Assembly (NCBI GenBank): GCA_005883855.1
Contig: VBAU01000004.1
Span: 13,998 to 20,191 of the forward strand
Origin: Bacteroidota bacterium
GTDB taxonomy: Bacteria > Bacteroidota > Bacteroidia > Chitinophagales > Chitinophagaceae
DNA length: 6,194 bases
Direction: 5' to 3'
In this document: positions 1 through 6,049 of the stretch, piece after piece
Numbering within the stretch: the stretch's first letter is position 1
How the letters are laid out: every line of letters begins with the position of its first letter
The notes under the pieces: model-generated
The model's input: only the letters and a program-made list of their open reading frames with translations
The model's database searches: none
What the model was told of the DNA's origin: nothing
Program-made: the position numbers and the translations under genes

Positions 1-1
1 T

Positions 2-1255
2 AGGTTCATCGTACTGCTCCTTGCAGCCGGCCTGTTTGTGTGGGGTATATTGTCAATCCAGAAAAATCCAATCGATGCGATTCCTGATCTTTCGGAGAAC
101 CAGGTGATCGTATTCACTGAATGGATGGGACGAAGCCCCCAAATCATAGAGGACCAGGTGACATATCCTCTGGTCAGCAATCTACAGGGCGTACCTAAAG
201 TGAAGAACATTCGAGGCACATCGATGTTCGGGATGAGTTTTGTGTATTTGATTTTTGATGACAACGTTGACATTTATTGGGCGAGGACAAGAGTTTTGGA
301 ACGACTCAATTATGCCCAGCGCTTGTTGCCACAAGGTGTAACACCCACTCTTGGTCCCGATGGAACCGGGGTGGGGCATGTATTTTGGTACACGCTCGAC
401 GCAAAGCAGATGGACCTCGGAGAGCAGCGTGCATTGCAAGACTGGTACATAAAGTTTGCCTTACAAACGGTTCCGGGAGTCGCGGAGGTCGCGTCCTTTG
501 GAGGGTTTGAAAAACAATACCAGTTGGTAATTGACCCGGTCAAGCTCCAATTCTACAATGTTTCCATGATGGATGTAATGAACAAAGTAAAGGCCAATAA
601 CAATGATGTCGGCGGAAGGAAATTCGAAATGAGTAGTATGTCCTACATCATCCGCGGACTTGGATATGTAAAAAATAAAGAGGACCTCGAAAATATTGAA
701 GTAGGAAATTACAATGGGATACCGGTTAGAGTAAAAGACATTGGCTCGGTACAAATGGGAGGAGATCTGCGGCTGGGCATTTTTGATGAAAATGGAGAAG
801 GAGAAGTGGTAGGCGGAATTGTGGTGATGCGATATGGAGAAAACGCAGATAAGGTAATTGAAGACTTAAAAAAGAAGATGGCCGACGTGCAAAGAGGTTT
901 ACCTGAAGGAGTAAAATTTAAAGTCGCTTACGATAGAACGGAACTCATCAAAGCTTCCATTGAAAATGTAAAAACTAAATTGATCGAGGAGATGATCGTG
1001 GTATCGCTGATCGTTATTTTGTTCCTCCTTCATTGGCGAAGCGCGCTGAGTATTATCATTCAAATACCGATAACCATTGCAACGAGTTTTATTTTATTGA
1101 ATGCATTTGGCCTTTCATCAAACATCATGTCCTTAACAGGAATTGCATTGGCAATCGGTGTGATCGTCGATAATGGTATTATCATGTCAGAAAATGCATA
1201 CAGGAATTTAGCTGAGTGGCAAAACGATCCTGCAAATAAAAAACTGCATTCATGA
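2..1255 (+). CDS. cusA: CusA fragment 1: TM1, first porter domain, TM2-TM4 (partial at the left edge)
   Basis: The reading frame is open from base 2, so the gene starts upstream of the window. The first visible residues (RFIVLLLAAGLFVWGI) are TM1, and the GTG at 38 lies inside it and is not a real start. Comparison with E. coli CusA puts the first residue near position 13. Residues about 20-325 are the PN porter region, with the family strings YWARTRVLERL, LGPDGTGVG and EVASFGG. TM2 is at about 330-348, TM3 about 352-374 and TM4 about 378-400. TM4 carries the proton-relay aspartate (residue 390, in GVIVDNG), equivalent to E. coli D405. The frame stops in the cytoplasmic loop after TM4 (ENAYRNLAEWQ), nine bases past a six-A run. 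The stop overlaps the next frame's ATG as ATGA. On its own this piece is about 40% of a pump and should not transport. Confidence 0.85.
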   Translation, partial: RFIVLLLAAGLFVWGILSIQKNPIDAIPDLSENQVIVFTEWMGRSPQIIEDQVTYPLVSNLQGVPKVKNIRGTSMFGMSFVYLIFDDNVDIYWARTRVLERLNYAQRLLPQGVTPTLGPDGTGVGHVFWYTLDAKQMDLGEQRALQDWYIKFALQTVPGVAEVASFGGFEKQYQLVIDPVKLQFYNVSMMDVMNKVKANNNDVGGRKFEMSSMSYIIRGLGYVKNKEDLENIEVGNYNGIPVRVKDIGSVQMGGDLRLGIFDENGEGEVVGGIVVMRYGENADKVIEDLKKKMADVQRGLPEGVKFKVAYDRTELIKASIENVKTKLIEEMIVVSLIVILFLLHWRSALSIIIQIPITIATSFILLNAFGLSSNIMSLTGIALAIGVIVDNGIIMSENAYRNLAEWQNDPANKKLHS

Positions 1256-2490
1256 AAAAAATGTTTAAAAGAGATTATACTAAAATACCGGAAGACGTTC
1301 GAATGAATATCATTGAGCGCTCCAGCAAACAGGTATCGCGTGGGGTTTTCTTTTCTACCGTTATCATCATCACTTCATTTCTTCCTGTTTTCTTATTGAC
1401 TGGCCAGGAAGGAAAATTGTTTCACCCTCTTGCCTACACGAAAACATTTATCCTGATCGTGGATGCGATACTGGTGGTTACGCTCGCTCCCGTATTGATC
1501 TCTTTCTTCATGCGGGGAAAATTCAGACGTGAATCGGAAAATCCCATTAATCGTGGCCTCGAAAAAGTTTATGAACCTATCATTCGGGCATGTGTGAAAT
1601 GGAGAAAGACAACAATAGCGGTGAACATAATCGCTTTGCTTATCAGCATCCCATTAGTGATGAGCCTGGGTCGTGAATTTATGCCACCGCTTGATGAGGG
1701 ATCCCTGTTATTTATGCCGGTGACGCTGCCGGATGTTTCAAACTCCGAAGTAAAAAGAATTTTACAGGTGCAGGATAAGATCATCAAATCTGTTCCTGAG
1801 GTGGAAAATGTTTTAGGTAAAGCAGGCAGGGCCAATACAGCAACGGACAATTCTCCAATTAGCATGATCGAAACGATCATTTTGCTGAAACCAAAATCAC
1901 AATGGCGGCCTGGCTTAACAAAGAACGATATCATTAATGAACTGAATTCAAAATTACAGATACCCGGTGTGGTAAACGGGTGGACGCAGCCGATCATCAA
2001 CCGTATAAACATGCTTTCAACCGGGATACGTACGGATGTCGGGGTTAAAGTCTATGGGCAAAATATTGATTCCATTTATTATTTCGCACAGCAGGTAAAA
2101 AATGCCTTGAATGGAATTGATGGTCTCAAGGATTTGTATGTCGAACCCATTACCGGCGGCAAATACATTGACATTACCATTAAAAGGGAAGAGATTGGCC
2201 GTTATGGATTGAGTGTAGATGATATCAACAACGTAATTGAGACCGCGTTGGGTGGCATGAGGCTTACCACAACTGTCGAAGGTCGACAACGATTTTCTGT
2301 AAATGCCCGATTTGGACAGGACTTCAGAAATAATATCGACGCATTGAAACGTTTGCAGGTGCAGACAATGAAATTCGGGCCCATTCCCCTGGACGCGGTG
2401 GCTGATATAAAAATAACCGAAGGCCCGCCGATGATCAATTCGGAAAATGCATTGCTACGAGGCACTGTTTTGTTCGCAAAGAACGCTTGA
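1252..2490 (+). CDS. cusA: CusA fragment 2: TM5-TM7 and most of the second porter domain
   Basis: This 412-residue frame continues the pump from the loop before TM5. The first true family string is IERSSKQVSRGVFFSTV, so the ATG at 1252 is probably just an internal codon; no Shine-Dalgarno sequence precedes it. TM5 is at about 31-51 (followed by LTGQEGKLFHPLAYTKT), TM6 about 64-88 and TM7 about 119-138. Residues 145-412 are the PC porter region. Methionines 155 (LLFMP), 205 (SPISMIE) and 254 (INMLSTG) correspond to the E. coli CusA copper triad, favouring Cu(I)/Ag(I) over Zn/Co/Ni as substrate. From residue 254 to the ENA triplet near the end there are 147 residues, the same number as in E. 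coli CusA as I recall it, so no indel lies there. The last four residues (AKNA) are out of frame after the break and do not belong to the family. Confidence 0.82.
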   Translation: MKKMFKRDYTKIPEDVRMNIIERSSKQVSRGVFFSTVIIITSFLPVFLLTGQEGKLFHPLAYTKTFILIVDAILVVTLAPVLISFFMRGKFRRESENPINRGLEKVYEPIIRACVKWRKTTIAVNIIALLISIPLVMSLGREFMPPLDEGSLLFMPVTLPDVSNSEVKRILQVQDKIIKSVPEVENVLGKAGRANTATDNSPISMIETIILLKPKSQWRPGLTKNDIINELNSKLQIPGVVNGWTQPIINRINMLSTGIRTDVGVKVYGQNIDSIYYFAQQVKNALNGIDGLKDLYVEPITGGKYIDITIKREEIGRYGLSVDDINNVIETALGGMRLTTTVEGRQRFSVNARFGQDFRNNIDALKRLQVQTMKFGPIPLDAVADIKITEGPPMINSENALLRGTVLFAKNA

Positions 2491-3136
2491 CAGGATGATT
2501 ACCAGGCTGCCGAAGGGATATTTCCTGGAATGGAGCGGTCAATATGAAAACTTAATTCGCAGCGAAAGAGCCTTGAAATTGATTGCACCCATTGTTCTGC
2601 TGATCATCTTTATGTCCATGTATTTCGCTTTTCATTCTGCGAGGGAAGCTTTCTTTAGCTTAATCACAATTCCATTTGCGTTGATTGGTGGAGCATTGAT
2701 CGTCTACTTCTGGGGCGTGAATTTATCGGTTGCTGTTGCGGTTGGATTTATTGCCTTGTTTGGATTGGCGGTGGAAACCGGCATCGTGATGGTGATCTAC
2801 TTGAATGACGCGATGCAACAATTGGTGGCAAAAAAAGGTAATTCGAAGGAAACGATCACCAAAGACGATTTGAAGCAGTATGTCATTGCGGGAGCAGCAA
2901 AGAGACTGCGCCCAAAAATCATGACGGTGTCCGTTTCGTTATTTGCATTAATTCCGATTCTCTGGAGTAGCGGCGTCGGGAGTGACGTTATGAAACCGAT
3001 TGTATTGCCGATGGTGGGAGGGGTCATAACCTCGGCAGTGTTTGTGCTCTTGGTAACGCCACTGATTTTTCTAATGAATAAAGAGTATGAGCTAAGAAAA
3101 TTCGGAAGGATTGAAGTTTATGACACAAAACATTAA
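2447..3136 (+). CDS. cusA: CusA fragment 3: end of second porter domain, TM8-TM12
   Basis: This 229-residue frame completes the pump. Its first ten residues (MHCYEALFCS) are out-of-frame reading of sequence belonging to fragment 2, so the ATG at 2447 is not a genuine start. Family sequence begins at about residue 11 (QRTLDRMI, base 2477). From GQYENL at 2537 it aligns without gaps to E. coli CusA as far as the TM10 glutamate. TM8 is at about 44-63, TM9 about 68-90, TM10 about 93-119, TM11 about 158-176 and TM12 about 187-210. Glu110 (GLAVETG) and Lys157 (LRPK) match the proton-relay residues E939 and K984 of E. coli CusA. The C-terminus has the usual short basic tail. No ribosome-binding site is seen, so separate translation is unlikely. 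Confidence 0.82.
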   Translation: MHCYEALFCSQRTLDRMITRLPKGYFLEWSGQYENLIRSERALKLIAPIVLLIIFMSMYFAFHSAREAFFSLITIPFALIGGALIVYFWGVNLSVAVAVGFIALFGLAVETGIVMVIYLNDAMQQLVAKKGNSKETITKDDLKQYVIAGAAKRLRPKIMTVSVSLFALIPILWSSGVGSDVMKPIVLPMVGGVITSAVFVLLVTPLIFLMNKEYELRKFGRIEVYDTKH

Positions 3137-3155
3137 AAAGAATTAAATTTTTTTT
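3135..3155 (+). other. AT-only inverted repeat just after the pump stop codon
   Basis: AAAAAGAA (3135-3142) can pair with the T-run 3148-3155 (one G-T pair) around a TTAAA loop. The stem contains almost no G-C pairs and no further U-run follows it, so it would be a poor intrinsic terminator. It may be no more than A/T-rich spacer. Confidence 0.2.
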
Positions 3156-3286
3156 ATGAGCCCAGCGACATTGCTACTATTAATCTTCCCTTGCGTCGCA
3201 CTCTTGTGCCTCCCGTTCGCCATTGTACATTACCGCACCTCGCTGTTCTTATCCATCAGGCCTCTCCTCTTCAAGTGGAGTATGAT

Positions 3287-3300
3287 GCGAGTTGACTCGC
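3287..3300. repeat. Perfect 6-bp inverted repeat GCGAGT-TG-ACTCGC
   Basis: GCGAGT at 3287-3292 and ACTCGC at 3295-3300 are exact reverse complements around a TG centre. The arms are close enough for a near-palindromic protein-binding site; as RNA the innermost pair would have to open to form a loop. It lies in the unexplained spacer, 12 bases from the terminator-like element. No function can be assigned. Confidence 0.35.
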
Positions 3301-3311
3301 GTTTCGGCCGT

Positions 3312-3343
3312 AAAAAAACTCCGCGGCTTCAAAGACCGCAGAG
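3312..3343 (-). terminator. Intrinsic terminator-like hairpin reading leftward
   Basis: In minus-strand RNA, CUCUGCGGU (3343 to 3335) pairs with GCCGCGGAG (3327 to 3319) in a nine-base stem, with a seven-base loop, and is followed at once by seven U (3318 to 3312). Two of the pairs are G-U in this orientation but would be C-A mismatches in the + strand RNA, so the structure favours the minus strand. No minus-strand gene is visible upstream of it, so it would end antisense transcription coming from the channel gene, or it is a relic. The right half also resembles CCGCAGAGG-type repeats that I recall as common in bacterial intergenic DNA. Confidence 0.45.
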
Positions 3344-3362
3344 GACATTACAGTTCTATAGT

Positions 3363-3368
3363 GGAGGA
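3363..3368 (+). promoter_or_regulatory. Shine-Dalgarno site for the channel gene GTG start
   Basis: GGAGGA lies nine bases before the GTG at 3378. It is the clearest ribosome-binding site in the window and decides the start of the channel gene against the upstream in-frame ATGs at 3156, 3282 and 3285. Confidence 0.5.
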
Positions 3369-3377
3369 GACCGAGAG

Positions 3378-4643
3378 GTGAGGTTTATCAAACAAAAACT
3401 CACTATTGGCATATCTGTTCTTTTTATTAGCATGCTCGCCAACTCACAGGAGAAGTTGAATCTGAATAGTATTTTTTCTGTCATTTCCACCAATCATCCC
3501 GACTTAAAAATGTATGACGCCCAGATTCGCTCGCTGGATGAGGCAGCGAAGGGTGCGAAGAACTGGGAGCCTCCGCTGTTGAGTACAGGTCTTTGGATGA
3601 CTCCCTACAACCCAGGTTTGTGGAGTAAGCAAAGTAATGGCAGCACAGGCATGGGGCAGTATATGATCTCTGGTCAACAGACGTTTCCCAACAGAAGAAT
3701 GCAAAACGCCGAACAGAAGTATATGCAGAGCATGTCCTCGGTGGAAAAAGAGAAAAAAAATGCCAATATCAATGAATTGTATTCAGCCGCGAAGGAAAAC
3801 TATTTTCAATGGGTCGTGATAAAAAAGAAACTGGGCGTTCTCGAGCAAGATCAGAAGATGCTTGACTTCATGATCAAAAACGCAGAACTGAGATATAAAA
3901 ACAACCTGGGAAAGATCAGTGCATACTATAAAGCGAAGGCTGCGCTTGGGAATATTGAGAGCATGCGAATCATGCTGCAAAACGAGCTAAGTCAGAAACT
4001 GATCTCACTAAATACTTTGATGAACAGGGATAAGAGCACCATGTTTGATATCGACACCAGTTATGAAACAAAAGATTATTCAACAGTGGCATTTGACAGT
4101 GCGACATTCATAAATTCCCGCAGCGATCTAAAAGCGATCGATAAGGACATCCAGGTAGCGGGGCTTCAACAGGAGCTCGAAAAAACAAAATTGAAACCTG
4201 AATTTGGAGTTCGGTTTGATCACATGTTTGGTTTTGGAGGGTTACCGATGCAATATTCGCTCATGGGTATGGTAAAGTTGCCAATGGCGAAATGGTCATC
4301 AAGGTCATCGAAAGCCAACGTCATTAGTCTCCAATGGAAGATCGAATCATTAAACGACCAAAAGCAGTCCCTGATCAATGAAGCGTCCGGCGTGGCAACC
4401 GGTATGTTGACCGAGATCCAGTCGCGGCAAAAGCAGATCAGGTTATATGAAGACAATATTATTCCTGCCTTGCGAAAGAATTTTCAGACGATGCAATTGG
4501 CTTATGAAAATAACACAGAGGAATTGTTTGAGCTATACGACGCATGGGAAACTCTAAATATGACACAACTGCAGCACCTGGATCAGTTGCAACAGTTGTT
4601 ATTAATGCAGGTAGAACTGGAAAGAGTGTTGGAAATAAAATGA
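3378..4643 (+). CDS. TolC-family outer-membrane efflux channel (CusC-like)
   Basis: A 421-residue outer-membrane channel that would form the exit duct of the copper/silver pump. I start it at the GTG at 3378, because this gives a clean signal peptide (MRFIKQKLTIGISVLFISMLANSQ, residues 1-24, cut near Gln24) behind a GGAGGA site; the in-frame ATG at 3156 would add 74 implausible residues. There is no lipobox cysteine, unlike E. coli CusC. The mature protein has the two-repeat TolC layout: long polar helices with heptad-like patterns at about 120-215 and 310-421, with strand-like regions between (FPNRRM near 104 and the stretch 275-310). The protein is rich in methionine, about 23 in all, five of them between residues 283 and 303, which fits Cu(I)/Ag(I) handling but is inference. 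The adaptor gene starts seven bases after its stop, so the two are surely co-transcribed. Confidence 0.85.
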   Translation: MRFIKQKLTIGISVLFISMLANSQEKLNLNSIFSVISTNHPDLKMYDAQIRSLDEAAKGAKNWEPPLLSTGLWMTPYNPGLWSKQSNGSTGMGQYMISGQQTFPNRRMQNAEQKYMQSMSSVEKEKKNANINELYSAAKENYFQWVVIKKKLGVLEQDQKMLDFMIKNAELRYKNNLGKISAYYKAKAALGNIESMRIMLQNELSQKLISLNTLMNRDKSTMFDIDTSYETKDYSTVAFDSATFINSRSDLKAIDKDIQVAGLQQELEKTKLKPEFGVRFDHMFGFGGLPMQYSLMGMVKLPMAKWSSRSSKANVISLQWKIESLNDQKQSLINEASGVATGMLTEIQSRQKQIRLYEDNIIPALRKNFQTMQLAYENNTEELFELYDAWETLNMTQLQHLDQLQQLLLMQVELERVLEIK

Positions 4644-4650
4644 TGAGACC

Positions 4651-5958
4651 ATGAAAAAAAACAATTGTCCACCAACAGATCTTCGGATGGTAATAGGCAA
4701 CGGGCGGCAAAGGATAACAATTTCATTACTCCTGATTGCGTGCTGGCTGGGCCTCCTGTTGCCTTCTTGTCAAGAAAGGAACAAAGCAACAACAGAAAGC
4801 ACAGTTAAGAACGAACAATGGACCTGTTCCATGCATCCGGAAATTATACGAGATAAACCGGGCGTTTGCCCGATTTGTGGAATGCAACTGGTTAAGAAGG
4901 TGGAAAATGGAGTGGTCATGAACGATGTTCAGATCAACGACCTCCTGAAGCCTACCGACCAATTTGTCATTTCGTCAATTCCGGTCACCACGATTACCAA
5001 TAAATCGATTCCCATAGAGGTGGAGTCCCTCGGGACCATTGCCTATGATACAAGATTGGCAAACACAATTTCTGCAAGAGTCTCAGGTAGGATTGAAAAG
5101 TTGTACGTCAAATACCGATATCAGCACATTATGAAAGGCCAGCGCATCATGGATATTTACAGTCCCGTTCTTCTTACGACACAGCAGGAACTTCTGTTTG
5201 TTTTAAAAAATGATCCAAACAATTCTTCACTGATCAATGCAGCAAAACAAAAGTTGTTGTTGTTAGGCGTGAGCGAAGATCAGTTGCACGAAATCATTAG
5301 GAAGGGAAAGCCTTCGTTGACTGTTGCCGTATACAGCAATTATACCGGCCATGTCCACGAAGCGGGGAATACCATGCCTGGCCAGAGTACTGGAGAACAG
5401 ACGATGGATATTTCCAGGATAACCGAGGGTCTTTTAGTTAAGGAGGGCATGTATGTAGAAAAGGGACAGAATATTTTTCAGGTCTACAACATGGACAGGA
5501 GTTGGGTGCTTCTGAATATTTTTCCCGAAAACCAGGCACTCATCAAGAAAGGCAATGCGGTAAGAGTAATTCCAGAAACAGCGCCCACCAGGGATTTCCG
5601 TGCACAAATTGATTTCATCGAACCGTTTTTCCGAAAAGAAAACAAGACGCTTGCGGCGAGAGTGTATTTTAATAATGCAAAATTGCAAATTCCGGTAGGC
5701 AGCCAGGTAAAGGCAACCATATTTGCTGATAGCAAAGAAGCGGAGTGGTTACCAAAGGATGCTGTGCTCTCATTGGGAATTGATAAAGTAGTTTTTTTGA
5801 AAGAAGATGGAGGATTCAAAGCTCATAAGGTGGAGACGGGGCTGACTTATAAAAATCGGATCCAGGTATTATCCGGGCTGGCGCCGACGGATTCCGTGGC
5901 TGCAAACGCCCAGTTCCTTGCCGATAGTGAAAGCTTTATAAAAGTCAATGAGCGGTAG
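4651..5958 (+). CDS. cusB: CusB-like RND periplasmic adaptor lipoprotein with N-terminal heavy-metal-binding domain
   Basis: A 435-residue membrane-fusion protein that links pump and channel and can hand metal to the pump. The hydrophobic stretch at about 24-39 ends in lipobox LPSC (Cys40), so it should be a lipid-anchored periplasmic protein. Residues 57-84 form a heavy-metal-binding module: W-T-C59-S-M61-H62-P63, then P-G-V-C73-P-I-C76-G-M78. Next come the first lipoyl/barrel half (about 95-170), a helical hairpin (about 176-216), the second lipoyl half (222-280), a beta-barrel (about 280-355) and the membrane-proximal domain (365-435). The ending NAQFLADSES is typical of the family. The start at 4651 leaves a long 22-residue n-region; Met13 (4687) is an alternative with the same lipobox. 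Neither has a strong ribosome-binding site. The gene appears intact. The metal module may stand in for a separate metallochaperone such as CusF, which is not seen here. Confidence 0.88.
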   Translation: MKKNNCPPTDLRMVIGNGRQRITISLLLIACWLGLLLPSCQERNKATTESTVKNEQWTCSMHPEIIRDKPGVCPICGMQLVKKVENGVVMNDVQINDLLKPTDQFVISSIPVTTITNKSIPIEVESLGTIAYDTRLANTISARVSGRIEKLYVKYRYQHIMKGQRIMDIYSPVLLTTQQELLFVLKNDPNNSSLINAAKQKLLLLGVSEDQLHEIIRKGKPSLTVAVYSNYTGHVHEAGNTMPGQSTGEQTMDISRITEGLLVKEGMYVEKGQNIFQVYNMDRSWVLLNIFPENQALIKKGNAVRVIPETAPTRDFRAQIDFIEPFFRKENKTLAARVYFNNAKLQIPVGSQVKATIFADSKEAEWLPKDAVLSLGIDKVVFLKEDGGFKAHKVETGLTYKNRIQVLSGLAPTDSVAANAQFLADSESFIKVNER

Positions 5959-5967
5959 ACAATGCGG

Positions 5968-5985
5968 TCCCGATAGCTGTCGGAG
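5968..5985. repeat. Copy 1 of a TCCCGATAGCTATCGGGA-like palindrome
   Basis: This copy reads TCCCGATAGCTGTCGGAG, matching the idealised 18-base palindrome at 15 of 18 positions and still able to form CCGA/TCGG arms. It lies ten bases after the adaptor stop codon, where it could protect or partly terminate the mRNA, although no U-run follows. A second copy lies at 6135. Confidence 0.5.
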
Positions 5986-6049
5986 TGGCAATTGGCACGC
6001 AAATGAAAACGACGGCAAATAATAATTAGGAGCATAAAAAACATATTTA

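Larger units (their letters stand above)
2..3136 (+). pseudogene. cusA: CusA-family heavy-metal RND efflux pump, 5'-truncated by the window and broken into three reading frames
   Basis: Taken together, the three consecutive frames (2-1255, 1252-2490, and 2447-3136 with authentic sequence from about 2477) make one inner-membrane proton-driven RND pump of the heavy-metal efflux class, exporting Cu(I)/Ag(I) from periplasm or cytoplasm. All 12 membrane segments and both periplasmic porter regions are covered in order, apart from a missing N-terminal dozen residues beyond the window edge. Family residues seen: the Cu-binding methionine triad at 1714, 1864 and 2011, spaced 50 and 49 codons exactly as in E. 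coli CusA M573/M623/M672; the proton-relay Asp at 1169, Glu at 2774 and Lys at 2915. Break 1 needs one extra base near the six-A run 1238-1243. Break 2 is a 38-base shortfall near 2473-2483. I infer a recently inactivated gene. Sequencing or assembly error could explain break 1 easily and break 2 less easily. The intact channel and adaptor genes follow downstream. Confidence 0.8.
3137..3377. other. 241-base spacer between the pump and channel genes, apparently non-coding
   Basis: The segment is open in the frame of the channel gene from an ATG at 3156, but the 74 residues so encoded do not resemble a secretory leader or a domain I know. They would also sit in front of a perfectly good signal peptide. 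From 3161 to 3280 about two thirds of the bases on the + strand are pyrimidines, opposite to the purine-rich sense strands of the flanking genes. It contains an inverted repeat GCGAGT/ACTCGC (3287-3300) and a minus-strand terminator-like hairpin (3312-3343). Its origin is unknown; a relic of an insertion is one possibility. Confidence 0.5.

Noticed and set aside
38..40. GTG at 38 as the pump start codon
   Set aside because: It lies inside TM1 and the frame is open to the window edge with family-like residues before it.
1234..1246. Programmed -1 frameshift site in the pump gene
   Set aside because: The in-frame codons are AAT AAA AAA CTG, so a tandem slip would place the P-site tRNA on TAA. 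This is not a proper slippery heptamer, and a second unrelated break exists downstream.
1569..2012. Minus-strand open frame of 147 codons opposite the pump
   Set aside because: It has no recognisable motifs or ribosome-binding site and lies entirely antisense to strongly family-like coding sequence; other minus-strand frames are rejected for the same reason.
2447..2476. ATG at 2447 as a genuine start for the last pump fragment
   Set aside because: The first ten residues are an out-of-frame reading of codons that match the pump family in the previous frame; there is no ribosome-binding site.
3293..3321. TTGACT followed by an A-rich stretch as a promoter for the channel gene
   Set aside because: The -10 match is poor at normal spacing, the TTGACT is part of an inverted repeat, and Bacteroidota housekeeping promoters use a different consensus.
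3156..3377. ATG at 3156 as the start of the channel gene
   Set aside because: It adds 74 residues without domain resemblance in front of a normal signal peptide, and a better Shine-Dalgarno site precedes the GTG at 3378.
5484..5819. Minus-strand open frame of 111 codons opposite the adaptor gene
   Set aside because: It is antisense to an intact, well-recognised adaptor gene and its translation has no family resemblance.
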